Origin: EsbW-18 sp964634615
Lineage (GTDB): Bacteria; Patescibacteriota; Minisyncoccia; Phycocordibacterales; EsbW-18
Direction of reading: 5' to 3'
Assembly: GCA_964634615.1 (NCBI GenBank)
Contig: CAZWLQ010000029.1
Span: 1-7,325 of the forward strand
Length of the DNA: 7,325 bases
Below are positions 1 through 5,696 of this stretch, in pieces; positions within the stretch are counted from its first letter, which is position 1; each line of letters starts with the position of its first letter. The position numbers were made by a program, and so were the translations under genes. Below the pieces are notes generated by a model. That model did not search any database and was not told the DNA's origin. It worked only from the letters and a program-made list of their open reading frames with translations.

Positions 1-252
1 CCAAAGAAACCGAACTCTGCTATCCGCAAGATTGCTCGTGTTCGTTTGACCAACGGTCAGGAAGTCACCGCATACATTCCAGGAATGGGACACAAGCTTC
101 AGGAACACTCTGTCGTGATGCTTCGTGGTGGTCGTGTGAAGGACATCGGAGTCCGCTACACCATCGTTCGAGGTCGTCTTGACGCAGAAGGTGTCGACAA
201 GCGTCGCAAGGGTCGCAGTCACTACGGAACCAAGAAGCCAAAAGCGGCATAA
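1..252 (+). CDS. rpsL: 30S ribosomal protein S12, 3' part (5' end outside window)
   Basis: S12 sits at the decoding centre of the 30S subunit and helps monitor codon-anticodon pairing. The window opens inside the gene in frame 1; 83 codons and the TAA stop are present, whereas S12 is usually 123-140 residues, so roughly the first 40 or more residues are missing upstream. The sequence begins with PKKPNSAIRK, the conserved loop that contains the classic streptomycin-resistance lysine, followed by VRLTNGQEVTAYIPG, GHKLQEHSVV, RGGRVKDIGVRY and the basic C-terminal tail ending KKPKAA. The second decoding loop reads KDIGVRY where the familiar form is KDLPGVRYH, so one residue, apparently the proline, is absent, while the aspartate methylthiolated by RimO in other bacteria is kept. 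It is followed by rpsG 115 bases downstream, the standard str-operon order. The identification is secure. Confidence 0.97.
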   Translation, partial: PKKPNSAIRKIARVRLTNGQEVTAYIPGMGHKLQEHSVVMLRGGRVKDIGVRYTIVRGRLDAEGVDKRRKGRSHYGTKKPKAA

Positions 253-255
253 GCA

Positions 256-353
256 CGAATTTCGAAATCCGAAGCAAAGATAAAAATTCAAATGTTTAAA
301 AATTCAAAATTAAGAGAATAGATATTGTTTCGGATTTCGATATTCGAATTTCG
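256..353. repeat. AT-rich inverted/direct repeat between rpsL and rpsG
   Basis: A 115-base spacer separates rpsL and rpsG. It contains an 18-bp inverted repeat with one mismatch: 256-273 pairs with 329-346, with a perfect 12-base core TCGAAATCCGAA at 262-273 and its complement at 329-340. Between the arms, the 12-mer TAAAAATTCAAA is directly repeated at 281-292 and 297-308 (16-base period), and CGAATTTCG occurs at both ends (256-264 and 345-353). No T-run follows the right arm, so it is not an intrinsic terminator. It could be a degenerate intergenic repeat family member, or an mRNA hairpin that lets rpsG be processed or expressed separately. Confidence 0.7.
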
Positions 354-367
354 TATTTAACCCAACC

Positions 368-859
368 ATGCGTCGTCCACTTCGAGAAAAACAGAAACAC
401 CCGGTCACTCCTGATCGCGAATACGGTTCAAAGACCGTTTCTAAACTCGTGAACTACCTCATGATCGGAGGAGAGAAGTCGACAGCACAGCGCGGCGTCT
501 ACGAAGCATTTGAAATCTTGAAGAAAGACGGCGTCACTGACCCAGCAGCACTCCTTGAAACAGCAATCCAGAACGTTGCACCAACAATGGAAGTCCGCTC
601 ACGACGTGTCGGTGGTGCAAACTACCAGGTTCCCGTTCCAGTTCGCCCAGAACGTCAGCTTGCACTCGCGCTCCGCTGGATTCTTGAAGGTGTTCGTGGA
701 AAGAAGGGTTCATCATTGGGTACACGACTCGCAGCAGAACTCCTCGCAGCAAGCAAGGGTGAAGGTGAAGCTATGAAGAAGCGTGAGAACGTTCACCGCA
801 TGGCAGAAGCAAACAAGGCCTTCGCACACTTTGCGTTCAGCAAGACGAAGAAAAAATAA
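368..859 (+). CDS. rpsG: 30S ribosomal protein S7
   Basis: S7 is a primary 16S rRNA binder that organises the 30S head and contacts mRNA and tRNA near the E site. The 163-residue product is slightly longer than the usual 156. Recognisable blocks are the N-terminal basic arm MRRPLREK, the segment GSKTVSKLVNYLMIGGEKSTA (residues about 20-40), the region VAPTMEVRSRRVGGANYQVPV (about 70-90, with the RRVGG..YQVPV signature), RPERQLALALRWI, and the C-terminal KKRENVHRMAEANKAFAHF, followed by a short lysine tail KTKKK. ATG at 368 is chosen because the S7 N-terminal arm begins there. No Shine-Dalgarno sequence precedes it (the bases before it are TTAACCCAACC). It is presumably cotranscribed with rpsL and ends at a repeat plus terminator. 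The identification is secure. Confidence 0.98.
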   Translation: MRRPLREKQKHPVTPDREYGSKTVSKLVNYLMIGGEKSTAQRGVYEAFEILKKDGVTDPAALLETAIQNVAPTMEVRSRRVGGANYQVPVPVRPERQLALALRWILEGVRGKKGSSLGTRLAAELLAASKGEGEAMKKRENVHRMAEANKAFAHFAFSKTKKK

Positions 860-864
860 CAGGC

Positions 865-910
865 GCGGAACTCGCGGACAGCACGCGGACAGCACGCGGA
901 CAACGCGGAA
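865..910 (+). repeat. GCGGA repeat array in the rpsG 3' UTR (copy 1)
   Basis: Starting five bases after the rpsG stop there is a run of units that each begin GCGGA: GCGGAACTC (865-873), GCGGACAGCAC (874-884), GCGGACAGCAC (885-895), GCGGACAAC (896-904) and GCGGAA (905-910). Unit lengths are 9, 11, 11, 9 and 6. It ends immediately before the terminator hairpin. Shorter copies with the same 9+11 layout occur after fusA (3824) and after the secreted protein (5615). Function unknown. Confidence 0.85.
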
Positions 911-913
911 GGG

Positions 914-941
914 AACATCGCCAAGGCGGTGTTTTTCTTTT
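914..941 (+). terminator. Intrinsic terminator of rpsL-rpsG
   Basis: The arm ACATCGCC (915-922) pairs with GGCGGTGT (925-932), including one G-T pair, with a very short loop. It is followed by TTTTTCTTTT. It ends the rpsL-rpsG unit before the inserted gene. Confidence 0.8.
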
Positions 942-966
942 ACCCGGACTACTACATAGGGTGGTA

Positions 967-994
967 TTGACAAATAGTATGTATATGATACAAT
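967..994 (+). promoter_or_regulatory. Strong sigma70-type promoter of the 139-residue unknown gene
   Basis: TTGACA at 967-972, a 16-base spacer, and TACAAT at 989-994 preceded by TGA (986-988), which gives an extended -10. The consensus -35 and extended -10 suggest high expression. The start of transcription is expected near 1001, giving an 85-90-base leader. Confidence 0.8.
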
Positions 995-1007
995 ATATCC
1001 AGATGTC

Positions 1008-1077
1008 GCAAGCGCGTTGCTTGCAAACAACAAAAACGCCTGAAAAGGCAAGCCCCGAAAGGGAACCTGGAAACAGG
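1008..1077 (+). promoter_or_regulatory. Structured 5' leader with three GAAA-tetraloop hairpins
   Basis: The leader of the 1089 gene can form four consecutive hairpins: GCAAGC/GCTTGC (1008-1013 with 1019-1024), GCCT-GAAA-AGGC (1038-1049), CCC-GAAA-GGG (1054-1063) and CCTG-GAAA-CAGG (1066-1077). The last three are all closed by the stable GNRA tetraloop GAAA and are spaced only a few bases apart. The third overlaps the first part of the ribosome binding site. This could be an mRNA-stabilising or translation-controlling element. It matches no riboswitch family I know. Confidence 0.65.
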
Positions 1078-1082
1078 GGGAG
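1075..1082 (+). promoter_or_regulatory. Shine-Dalgarno sequence for CDS 1089-1508
   Basis: AGGGGGAG lies six bases before the ATG at 1089. It is the only strong purine-rich binding site ahead of a start codon in this window; rpsG, fusA, the secreted protein and the RRM protein lack one. It fixes the start at 1089. Confidence 0.75.
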
Positions 1083-1088
1083 AAAAAG

Positions 1089-1508
1089 ATGGCCAAGCAG
1101 GTTATCACCGCTAAGCAGTTGATTGATGGTTCGGATAACATCAACCGGATGAAGGCGGAAATCTGTCGTGTAACCTCGATGATCTTCAGTCTTGTCGAGC
1201 GTACGAACGCCTTCGTTTTGGAAGAGTCGTTTGAAATTGACGACTGTCCCGACGAAGTGATTTGGAAGGTTAAGGTTTCCTCTTTTGTGCCCGCTCTGTC
1301 GAAGTTCCGGTTGTCCGCGACTTGCACAATGCCTCCTGGTTGGGGAGGTGTTGGGTACTCGACGGTTGACGACAGTTTCAAATCAGTCGAGGCCGTCTCA
1401 GTCGTGTACGACTCCCTTGATGCCTTCGTGGCGGGTATGCTGGAGCAGTTTCCAAGCCTCGGACAGCATCTTCGCCCCTACGTGACGGCTGCCGAAAAGC
1501 GCTTCTAA
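1089..1508 (+). CDS. Uncharacterised 139-residue protein inserted in the str operon
   Basis: I do not recognise this family. The product has no signal peptide or membrane segment and is likely a cytoplasmic alpha+beta protein. A helical N-terminal region (about residues 7-40, MAKQVITAKQLIDG...MKAEICRVTSMIF) is followed by probable strands (VLEESFEI, VIWKVKVSSF, FRLSATCTM, VEAVSVVYDS) and a C-terminal helix (about 109-123). There are three cysteines (26, 53, 79), not arranged as a metal motif, and a PPGWGG turn at 82-87. The gene lies between rpsG and fusA, normally adjacent, yet has its own promoter, structured leader, strong ribosome binding site and terminator, so it is an independent cassette. 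Codon use differs from its neighbours: only one of six prolines is CCA, whereas CCA dominates in fusA. Start at 1089 is supported by the AGGGGGAG site. A real, well-expressed gene seems likely; its function is unknown. Confidence 0.85.
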   Translation: MAKQVITAKQLIDGSDNINRMKAEICRVTSMIFSLVERTNAFVLEESFEIDDCPDEVIWKVKVSSFVPALSKFRLSATCTMPPGWGGVGYSTVDDSFKSVEAVSVVYDSLDAFVAGMLEQFPSLGQHLRPYVTAAEKRF

Positions 1509-1532
1509 CTCGTCCGATCAAGTCTCACCCAG

Positions 1533-1570
1533 AAAGCCTCACCCGCTTTCACCGGGGTGAGGCTTTTCTG
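1533..1570 (+). terminator. Intrinsic terminator after CDS 1089-1508
   Basis: A perfect 12-bp stem, AAAGCCTCACCC (1533-1544) with GGGTGAGGCTTT (1555-1566), has a 10-base loop and is followed by TTTTCTGTTTT. This is the right edge of the cassette. The 8-mer TCTCACCC just upstream (1524-1531 region) partly duplicates the arm. Confidence 0.9.
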
Positions 1571-1583
1571 TTTTACAATCCGA

Positions 1584-1611
1584 TTGTCAAAAAACCCATA
1601 CGTGCTATAGT
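1584..1611 (+). promoter_or_regulatory. fusA promoter
   Basis: TTGTCA (1584-1589), a 16-base spacer, and TATAGT (1606-1611) with an extended -10 TGC at 1603-1605. Transcription should start near 1617-1618, about 60 bases before the fusA ATG. The geometry is identical to the promoter at 967. Confidence 0.75.
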
Positions 1612-1617
1612 GCCAGT

Positions 1618-1637
1618 GCCCGAACGGGCTCTTTTTT
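1618..1637 (+). promoter_or_regulatory. Hairpin plus T-run at the very 5' end of the fusA transcript
   Basis: GCCCG-AA-CGGGC (1618-1629) followed by TC and six T (1632-1637) begins at the predicted first transcribed base. It resembles a miniature intrinsic terminator, but a transcript this short could not terminate in the usual way. A 5'-end protecting hairpin or an initiation-control element is more likely. Confidence 0.55.
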
Positions 1638-1672
1638 ACATAACCCGCATCCCGCAACTCGCATCTAGCAAC
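1638..1672 (+). repeat. Heptamer repeat in the fusA leader
   Basis: Five degenerate heptamers in register run up to four bases before the ATG: ACATAAC, CCGCATC, CCGCAAC, TCGCATC, TAGCAAC. Their last three bases alternate AAC/ATC/AAC/ATC/AAC. The stretch occupies the place where a Shine-Dalgarno sequence would lie, and none is present. Confidence 0.7.
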
Positions 1673-1676
1673 TTAT

Positions 1677-3818
1677 ATGAACAGAGACTATCCTCTAGAG
1701 AAAGTACGTAACTTCGGTATCGTCGCCCACATCGACGCAGGAAAGACCACCACGTCTGAACGTGTGCTCTTTTATACCGGTGTGTCCCACAAAATCGGTG
1801 AAGTGCACGAAGGTGACACCGTGATGGACTGGATGGAACAGGAACGCGAGCGTGGTATCACGATTACTGCTGCTGCTGTGACTGCATTCTGGACACCAAC
1901 GTACGCTCCGGGGGACGCAAGCAAGGTTCACCGTTTCAATATCATCGACACCCCTGGCCACATTGACTTCACGATTGAAGTGAAGCGCTCACTCCGCGTG
2001 CTCGACGGTGCAATCGTCGTTTTCGACGGCGTTGCGGGTGTTGAACCACAATCAGAAACCAACTGGCGTTACGCTGACGAAGGAAAAGTGCCTCGCATTT
2101 GTTTCATCAACAAACTCGACCGCACCGGTGCGTCATTCGAGCGCTCATACGCATCGATTCTCGACCGATTGACCAAGAACGCGGTTCGCATGCAGATTCC
2201 AATCGGTGAAGAAGATGCACACGAAGGTGTGATTGACCTTTTGACGATGCGCGCTGTCTACTTTGAAGGCAACATGGGCAACACGCTTCGCTACGACGAA
2301 ATCCCAGCGAACTTGAAAGCAGATGCAGAAAAATATCGTGCTGAATTGATTGAGAAGATTGTCTCTGAAGATGAGGCGCTCATGAGCGACTACCTCGACG
2401 GCAAAGAACCATCACTCGACGTGCTCAAAGCAACGCTTCGCAAGGCGGTCATCGACAACAAAATCGTTCCGGTGTTCACGGGTTCAGCGCTGAAGAACAA
2501 GGGTGTGCAGTTGGTTCTCGACGCAGTCGTTGATTACCTTCCATCACCACTCGACATCCCAGCTCCGAAAGGACTTGATCCAAACGGCGGGGAAGACCTC
2601 ACACGCCTTCCATCTGACGATGAGCCGTTTGCTGCCCTCGCATTCAAAGTGCAGACAGACCCATTCGTTGGTCAGCTCACATTCTTCCGTGTCTATTCAG
2701 GAACGATTGAAGCGGGTTCATATATCTACAACAGTCGAACACAGAACAAAGAACGTCTCGGTCGCATTGTGCGATTGCACGCGAATGATCGTGAAGAGGT
2801 GAAGAAAGTGTTTGCAGGAGAAATCGCAGCAGCGGTTGGTTTGAAGGACACCAAAACATCCGACACGCTCTGCGACGAAGCGCACCCAATCATTCTTGAC
2901 CCAATCAAGGTTCCAGAACCAGTTATCTCACTCCGCATCGAACCAAAGACAAAGGCAGACCAGGAGAAGCTTGGTATGGCACTTCGTCGTCTTGCTGATG
3001 AAGACCCAACATTCCGCGTCACCTCAGACGGCGAAACAATGGAAACCATCATCTCTGGTATGGGTGAGTTGCACCTTGAAGTGTTGGTTGAACGTATGCG
3101 TCGCGAGTTTGCTGTTGAAGCAAACGTCGGCAAGCCACAGGTTGCATACCGCGAAACAATCATGGGTTCTGCCGATGTTGAACACAAATACGTTAAGCAA
3201 TCGGGAGGTAAGGGTCAGTACGGTCACGTAAAGATTCGCATGAAGCCGATGGACCTGACCGTCAACGAAGAAGATTTGCCGAAGAACACGAAGCGCGACG
3301 GTACATTTGAATTCATCAACTCAATCAAGGGAGGTGCGATTCCACAGGAATTCATTCCAGCGGTTGAAAAGGGACTTCGCGAAACAATGGATCGCGGTGT
3401 CTTGGCAGGATTTAAGATGGTGAACATCTCGATTGAGCTCTACGATGGTTCGTACCACGATGTGGACTCATCCGAAATTGCGTTTAAACTCGCAGCATCA
3501 ATGGCCTTCAAAGAAGGTGCTGAAAAGGCAAAGGCAGTGTTGCTTGAACCAATCATGAAAGTTGAAGTTGTTGTCCCTGAAAAGTTCATGGGTGATATCA
3601 CCGGTAGCATTTCATCAAAGCGTGGACAGATTGATGGTATGGAAGACCGTGGGCAACTCAAAGTCGTGAAGGCAATGGTGCCGTTGTCCGAAATGTTCGG
3701 CTACACCACGAATCTCCGCTCGATGACTGAAGGTCGCGGAACGATGATTATGGAATTCGACCACTATGCGGTTGTTCCAGATTCTGTTGCAAAGACCGTG
3801 ATTGAATCTCGCGCATAG
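1677..3818 (+). CDS. fusA: Elongation factor G
   Basis: EF-G is the GTPase that drives tRNA-mRNA translocation and, with RRF, ribosome recycling. The 713-residue product has the usual length and all domains. The G domain carries G1 AHIDAGKTT (17-25), switch I around ERERGITI (56-63), G3 DTPGH (91-95), G4 NKLD (145-148) and G5 GSA (269-271). Domain II spans about 310-415, domain III contains SGMGELHLEVL (460-470), and domain IV holds the conserved loop GSYHDVDSSE (591-600), whose tip enters the decoding site, plus SKRGQIDGM (647-655). The C-terminal domain V ends YAVVPDSVAKTVIESRA. ATG at 1677 matches the canonical N-terminus (YPLEKVRNFGIVAHID). No Shine-Dalgarno is visible. It has its own promoter at 1584 and a GCGGA repeat plus terminator after the stop. 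tuf, which often follows fusA, is absent here. Confidence 0.99.
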   Translation: MNRDYPLEKVRNFGIVAHIDAGKTTTSERVLFYTGVSHKIGEVHEGDTVMDWMEQERERGITITAAAVTAFWTPTYAPGDASKVHRFNIIDTPGHIDFTIEVKRSLRVLDGAIVVFDGVAGVEPQSETNWRYADEGKVPRICFINKLDRTGASFERSYASILDRLTKNAVRMQIPIGEEDAHEGVIDLLTMRAVYFEGNMGNTLRYDEIPANLKADAEKYRAELIEKIVSEDEALMSDYLDGKEPSLDVLKATLRKAVIDNKIVPVFTGSALKNKGVQLVLDAVVDYLPSPLDIPAPKGLDPNGGEDLTRLPSDDEPFAALAFKVQTDPFVGQLTFFRVYSGTIEAGSYIYNSRTQNKERLGRIVRLHANDREEVKKVFAGEIAAAVGLKDTKTSDTLCDEAHPIILDPIKVPEPVISLRIEPKTKADQEKLGMALRRLADEDPTFRVTSDGETMETIISGMGELHLEVLVERMRREFAVEANVGKPQVAYRETIMGSADVEHKYVKQSGGKGQYGHVKIRMKPMDLTVNEEDLPKNTKRDGTFEFINSIKGGAIPQEFIPAVEKGLRETMDRGVLAGFKMVNISIELYDGSYHDVDSSEIAFKLAASMAFKEGAEKAKAVLLEPIMKVEVVVPEKFMGDITGSISSKRGQIDGMEDRGQLKVVKAMVPLSEMFGYTTNLRSMTEGRGTMIMEFDHYAVVPDSVAKTVIESRA

Positions 3819-3823
3819 CAAAC

Positions 3824-3849
3824 GCGGAACACGCGGACAGGACGCGGAA
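3824..3849 (+). repeat. GCGGA repeat in the fusA 3' UTR (copy 2)
   Basis: GCGGAACAC (3824-3832), GCGGACAGGAC (3833-3843), GCGGAA (3844-3849): the 9+11+6 layout of the copies at 865 and 5615. It begins five bases after the fusA stop and runs directly into the terminator stem. Confidence 0.85.
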
Positions 3850-3879
3850 ACAACCACCCAGTATTGGGTGGTTGTTTTT
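3848..3879 (+). terminator. fusA intrinsic terminator
   Basis: A 13-bp perfect stem, with AACAACCACCCA (3849-3860) against TGGGTGGTTGTT (3865-3876) plus one flanking A-T pair, GTAT loop, and a T-run to 3879. Confidence 0.95.
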
Positions 3880-3909
3880 CAACATACGATATTTTATCGA
3901 GACCACGCA

Positions 3910-3918
3910 TGGTATCTT
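3910..3918 (+). promoter_or_regulatory. Possible extended -10 promoter of the secreted protein gene
   Basis: TGG followed by TATCTT (3913-3918) matches the extended -10 seen elsewhere in the window, but no good -35 lies 16-17 bases upstream (TATTTT at 3890-3895 is poor). It would place transcription start near 3925, supporting the ATG at 3948. Tentative. Confidence 0.35.
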
Positions 3919-3947
3919 TAAAGAAGCACAAATTTCCATCGAACTCT

Positions 3948-5612
3948 ATGCAAAAAATTCTTTCAATCTCACTTTCGATTTTTGCACTTGCGCTCATCGC
4001 GCTCTCACTCTCTTCAACTCGCGTAGATGCGTTCGCTGGCGGCGATGGTTCACCAGAAGACCCCTACCAGATCTCAACCTGTTTGGAGTTACAGGACATG
4101 GATACCGATTTGGATGCAAACTACATCCTTGTTGATGATATCGACTGTTCAGCGACGAGCGGATGGAATACGGGTGCGGGTTTTGAGCCGGTGGGAAACT
4201 CGGGCACACCCTTCGTGGGAACTTTGGATGGGCAGGGGTTCGTTATCAGCGACCTTTTTATAAACACGGACGCTCTGATACGTATCGGACTCTTTGGTCA
4301 GACAAGCGCAGCTTTCGAGGTGCATGATATTGGTTTGGAGGATGTTGATATTACAACCGCAAGCACGATATCGAGAGCGGGAGCACTTGTGGGGATCAAT
4401 GCAGGCACAATCTCTCGTTCGTATTCCACAGGCGTTTTCGACACAGCAAACGTACAAACAGGAGGACTTGTTGGTGCAAACTCAGGAACGATCTCAGATT
4501 CATATTCCAGAGCAAGCATTGTGAATATCGAAGAGCGCGGAGCAGGGCTTACTAGTACGAACACCGGAACGATTGTGCGTTCTTACTCGACAGGAAGTGT
4601 CTCGGCTGGCATTGGAGCGGGTCTTACAACGGTGAACACTGGTACTGTTACCGACTCTTTTTGGGACACCGAAACATCAGGGCAAGCGACGAGTGCGGGT
4701 GGAACAGGTAAGACGACGGCAGAGATGAAGGACGTTGCGACATTTACTAATACGGACACCCCTGGACTTACTACAGCGTGGGACTTCATGGAGAATCCGA
4801 ATGATGATGTGGGAGGAGAGAGTATATGGGACATCGATCCGGGGACGAATGACGGATACCCGTTTCTTACATTTATCGAAACAACCGTTCCTGACCAACC
4901 CACAGGACTTTCTGCAACAGCGATTGGAATGACACAGATCGATCTGTCGTGGACCGAACCGGCTGATGATGGTGATACGCCTATCACTGGTTACATGATC
5001 GAACAAAAGATTGGTGCGGGCGCATTTGCAACGCTTGTCGCTGATACCGCAACAACGAGCACAACCTACAGTGAGACAGGACTCACCGCGGGGACGCTGT
5101 ACACCTACAGAGTTTCGGCTATCAACGGTGTTGGTACGGGGAATCCTTCTGATGAAGCATTTGCGACAACAGAAGCGGAACCGGTTGTTGAAGAAGATGA
5201 TGGGGGTAATCCTTCGAGTCACCGTCGTAGCAGCAGTGGGGGAGAAGAGTTCTCATCACAAAGCGAAGATGGCGAGACAAACGAAACAGAAGCTTCTCTT
5301 GAAACGCGAGTTCAACAACTCACCGCAATCTTAAACGCTCTCACCAACGGCACCCCTCTTCCAACAGTTGGCGCAGTGCTAATTCGCGATCTCGAAGAAT
5401 CTTCAACAGGAGGAGATGTAGTAACACTTCAGCTCTATCTCATCACAGCAAACAAAGGCTCCGCTGCTCGCGCACTCACACAAGTGGGTGCAACAGGATT
5501 CTTTGGCCCACTCACTAAGGCGGCGCTTGCAGAATTCCAAGCATCAGTTGGTATCGTGCCTGCAGCCGGATATTTTGGACCGATAACCCGAGCATATATC
5601 GCAACACATTAA
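3948..5612 (+). CDS. Secreted GLUG/fibronectin III/peptidoglycan-binding surface protein
   Basis: This 554-residue protein is probably exported by Sec and held on the cell wall. Residues 1-28 form a signal peptide (MQKILSISLSIFALALIALS, cleavage after VDA-28 or AFA-30). Residues about 143-245 hold four GLUG-type repeats (AGALVGINAGTISRSYSTG, GGLVGANSGTISDSYS, GAGLTSTNTGTIVRSYSTG, GAGLTTVNTGTVTDSFWDT), expected to form a beta-helix, followed by the usual TSGQATSAGGTGKTTAEMKD cap. Residues about 313-408 are a fibronectin type III domain (LSWTEPADDGDTPITGY, YTYRVSAINGVG). A linker, acidic then HRRSSS (about 409-450), leads through a short helix to a peptidoglycan-binding repeat (about 474-552; FFGPLTKAALAEFQ, GYFGPITRAYI). 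The ATG at 3948 is chosen because it starts the signal peptide; ATG 3909 would add 13 residues including KKHK. ATG 3864 lies in the fusA terminator and is excluded. The ligand is unknown; adhesion to host or neighbour cells is an inference. Confidence 0.92.
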   Translation: MQKILSISLSIFALALIALSLSSTRVDAFAGGDGSPEDPYQISTCLELQDMDTDLDANYILVDDIDCSATSGWNTGAGFEPVGNSGTPFVGTLDGQGFVISDLFINTDALIRIGLFGQTSAAFEVHDIGLEDVDITTASTISRAGALVGINAGTISRSYSTGVFDTANVQTGGLVGANSGTISDSYSRASIVNIEERGAGLTSTNTGTIVRSYSTGSVSAGIGAGLTTVNTGTVTDSFWDTETSGQATSAGGTGKTTAEMKDVATFTNTDTPGLTTAWDFMENPNDDVGGESIWDIDPGTNDGYPFLTFIETTVPDQPTGLSATAIGMTQIDLSWTEPADDGDTPITGYMIEQKIGAGAFATLVADTATTSTTYSETGLTAGTLYTYRVSAINGVGTGNPSDEAFATTEAEPVVEEDDGGNPSSHRRSSSGGEEFSSQSEDGETNETEASLETRVQQLTAILNALTNGTPLPTVGAVLIRDLEESSTGGDVVTLQLYLITANKGSAARALTQVGATGFFGPLTKAALAEFQASVGIVPAAGYFGPITRAYIATH

Positions 5613-5614
5613 AA

Positions 5615-5640
5615 GCGGAACACTCGGACAGTACGCAGAA
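5615..5640 (+). repeat. GCGGA repeat after the secreted protein gene (copy 3)
   Basis: GCGGAACAC (5615-5623), TCGGACAGTAC (5624-5634), GCAGAA (5635-5640). It keeps the 9+11+6 layout of the copies at 865 and 3824 with two substitutions in the GCGGA cores. It starts two bases after the stop and abuts the terminator stem. Confidence 0.8.
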
Positions 5641-5671
5641 AACAACTCTCGAGAAATCGAGAGTTGTTTTT
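5639..5671 (+). terminator. Terminator of the secreted protein gene
   Basis: A 14-bp perfect stem (5639-5652 with 5657-5670; core AACAACTCTCGA) closed by a GAAA tetraloop, ending in TTTTT. The 3' arm also contains the likely -35 of the next promoter. Confidence 0.95.
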
Positions 5672-5691
5672 GAGAGAGACAATTGTATAGT
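5664..5691 (+). promoter_or_regulatory. Candidate promoter for the 5697-5781 RNA
   Basis: TTGTTT (5664-5669), a 16-base spacer, and TATAGT (5686-5691). The -10 is the same hexamer as at the fusA promoter; the -35 is weak and lies inside the 3' arm of the preceding terminator. Confidence 0.5.
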
Positions 5692-5696
5692 GACGT

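Noticed and set aside
865..910. Short regularly spaced GCGGA units as a possible CRISPR array
   Set aside because: Units are 6-11 bases without spacers of constant length or unique sequence, no cas genes are near, and shorter copies occur at other 3' UTRs.
713..1381. 222-codon open frame on the minus strand
   Set aside because: It overlaps rpsG, a terminator, a consensus promoter and the 1089 gene on the opposite strand; its product is a low-complexity shadow without recognisable domains.
3864..3947. Start of the surface protein at ATG 3864
   Set aside because: The codon lies in the loop and 3' arm of the fusA terminator; the signal peptide begins at ATG 3948 (ATG 3909 remains a possible alternative).
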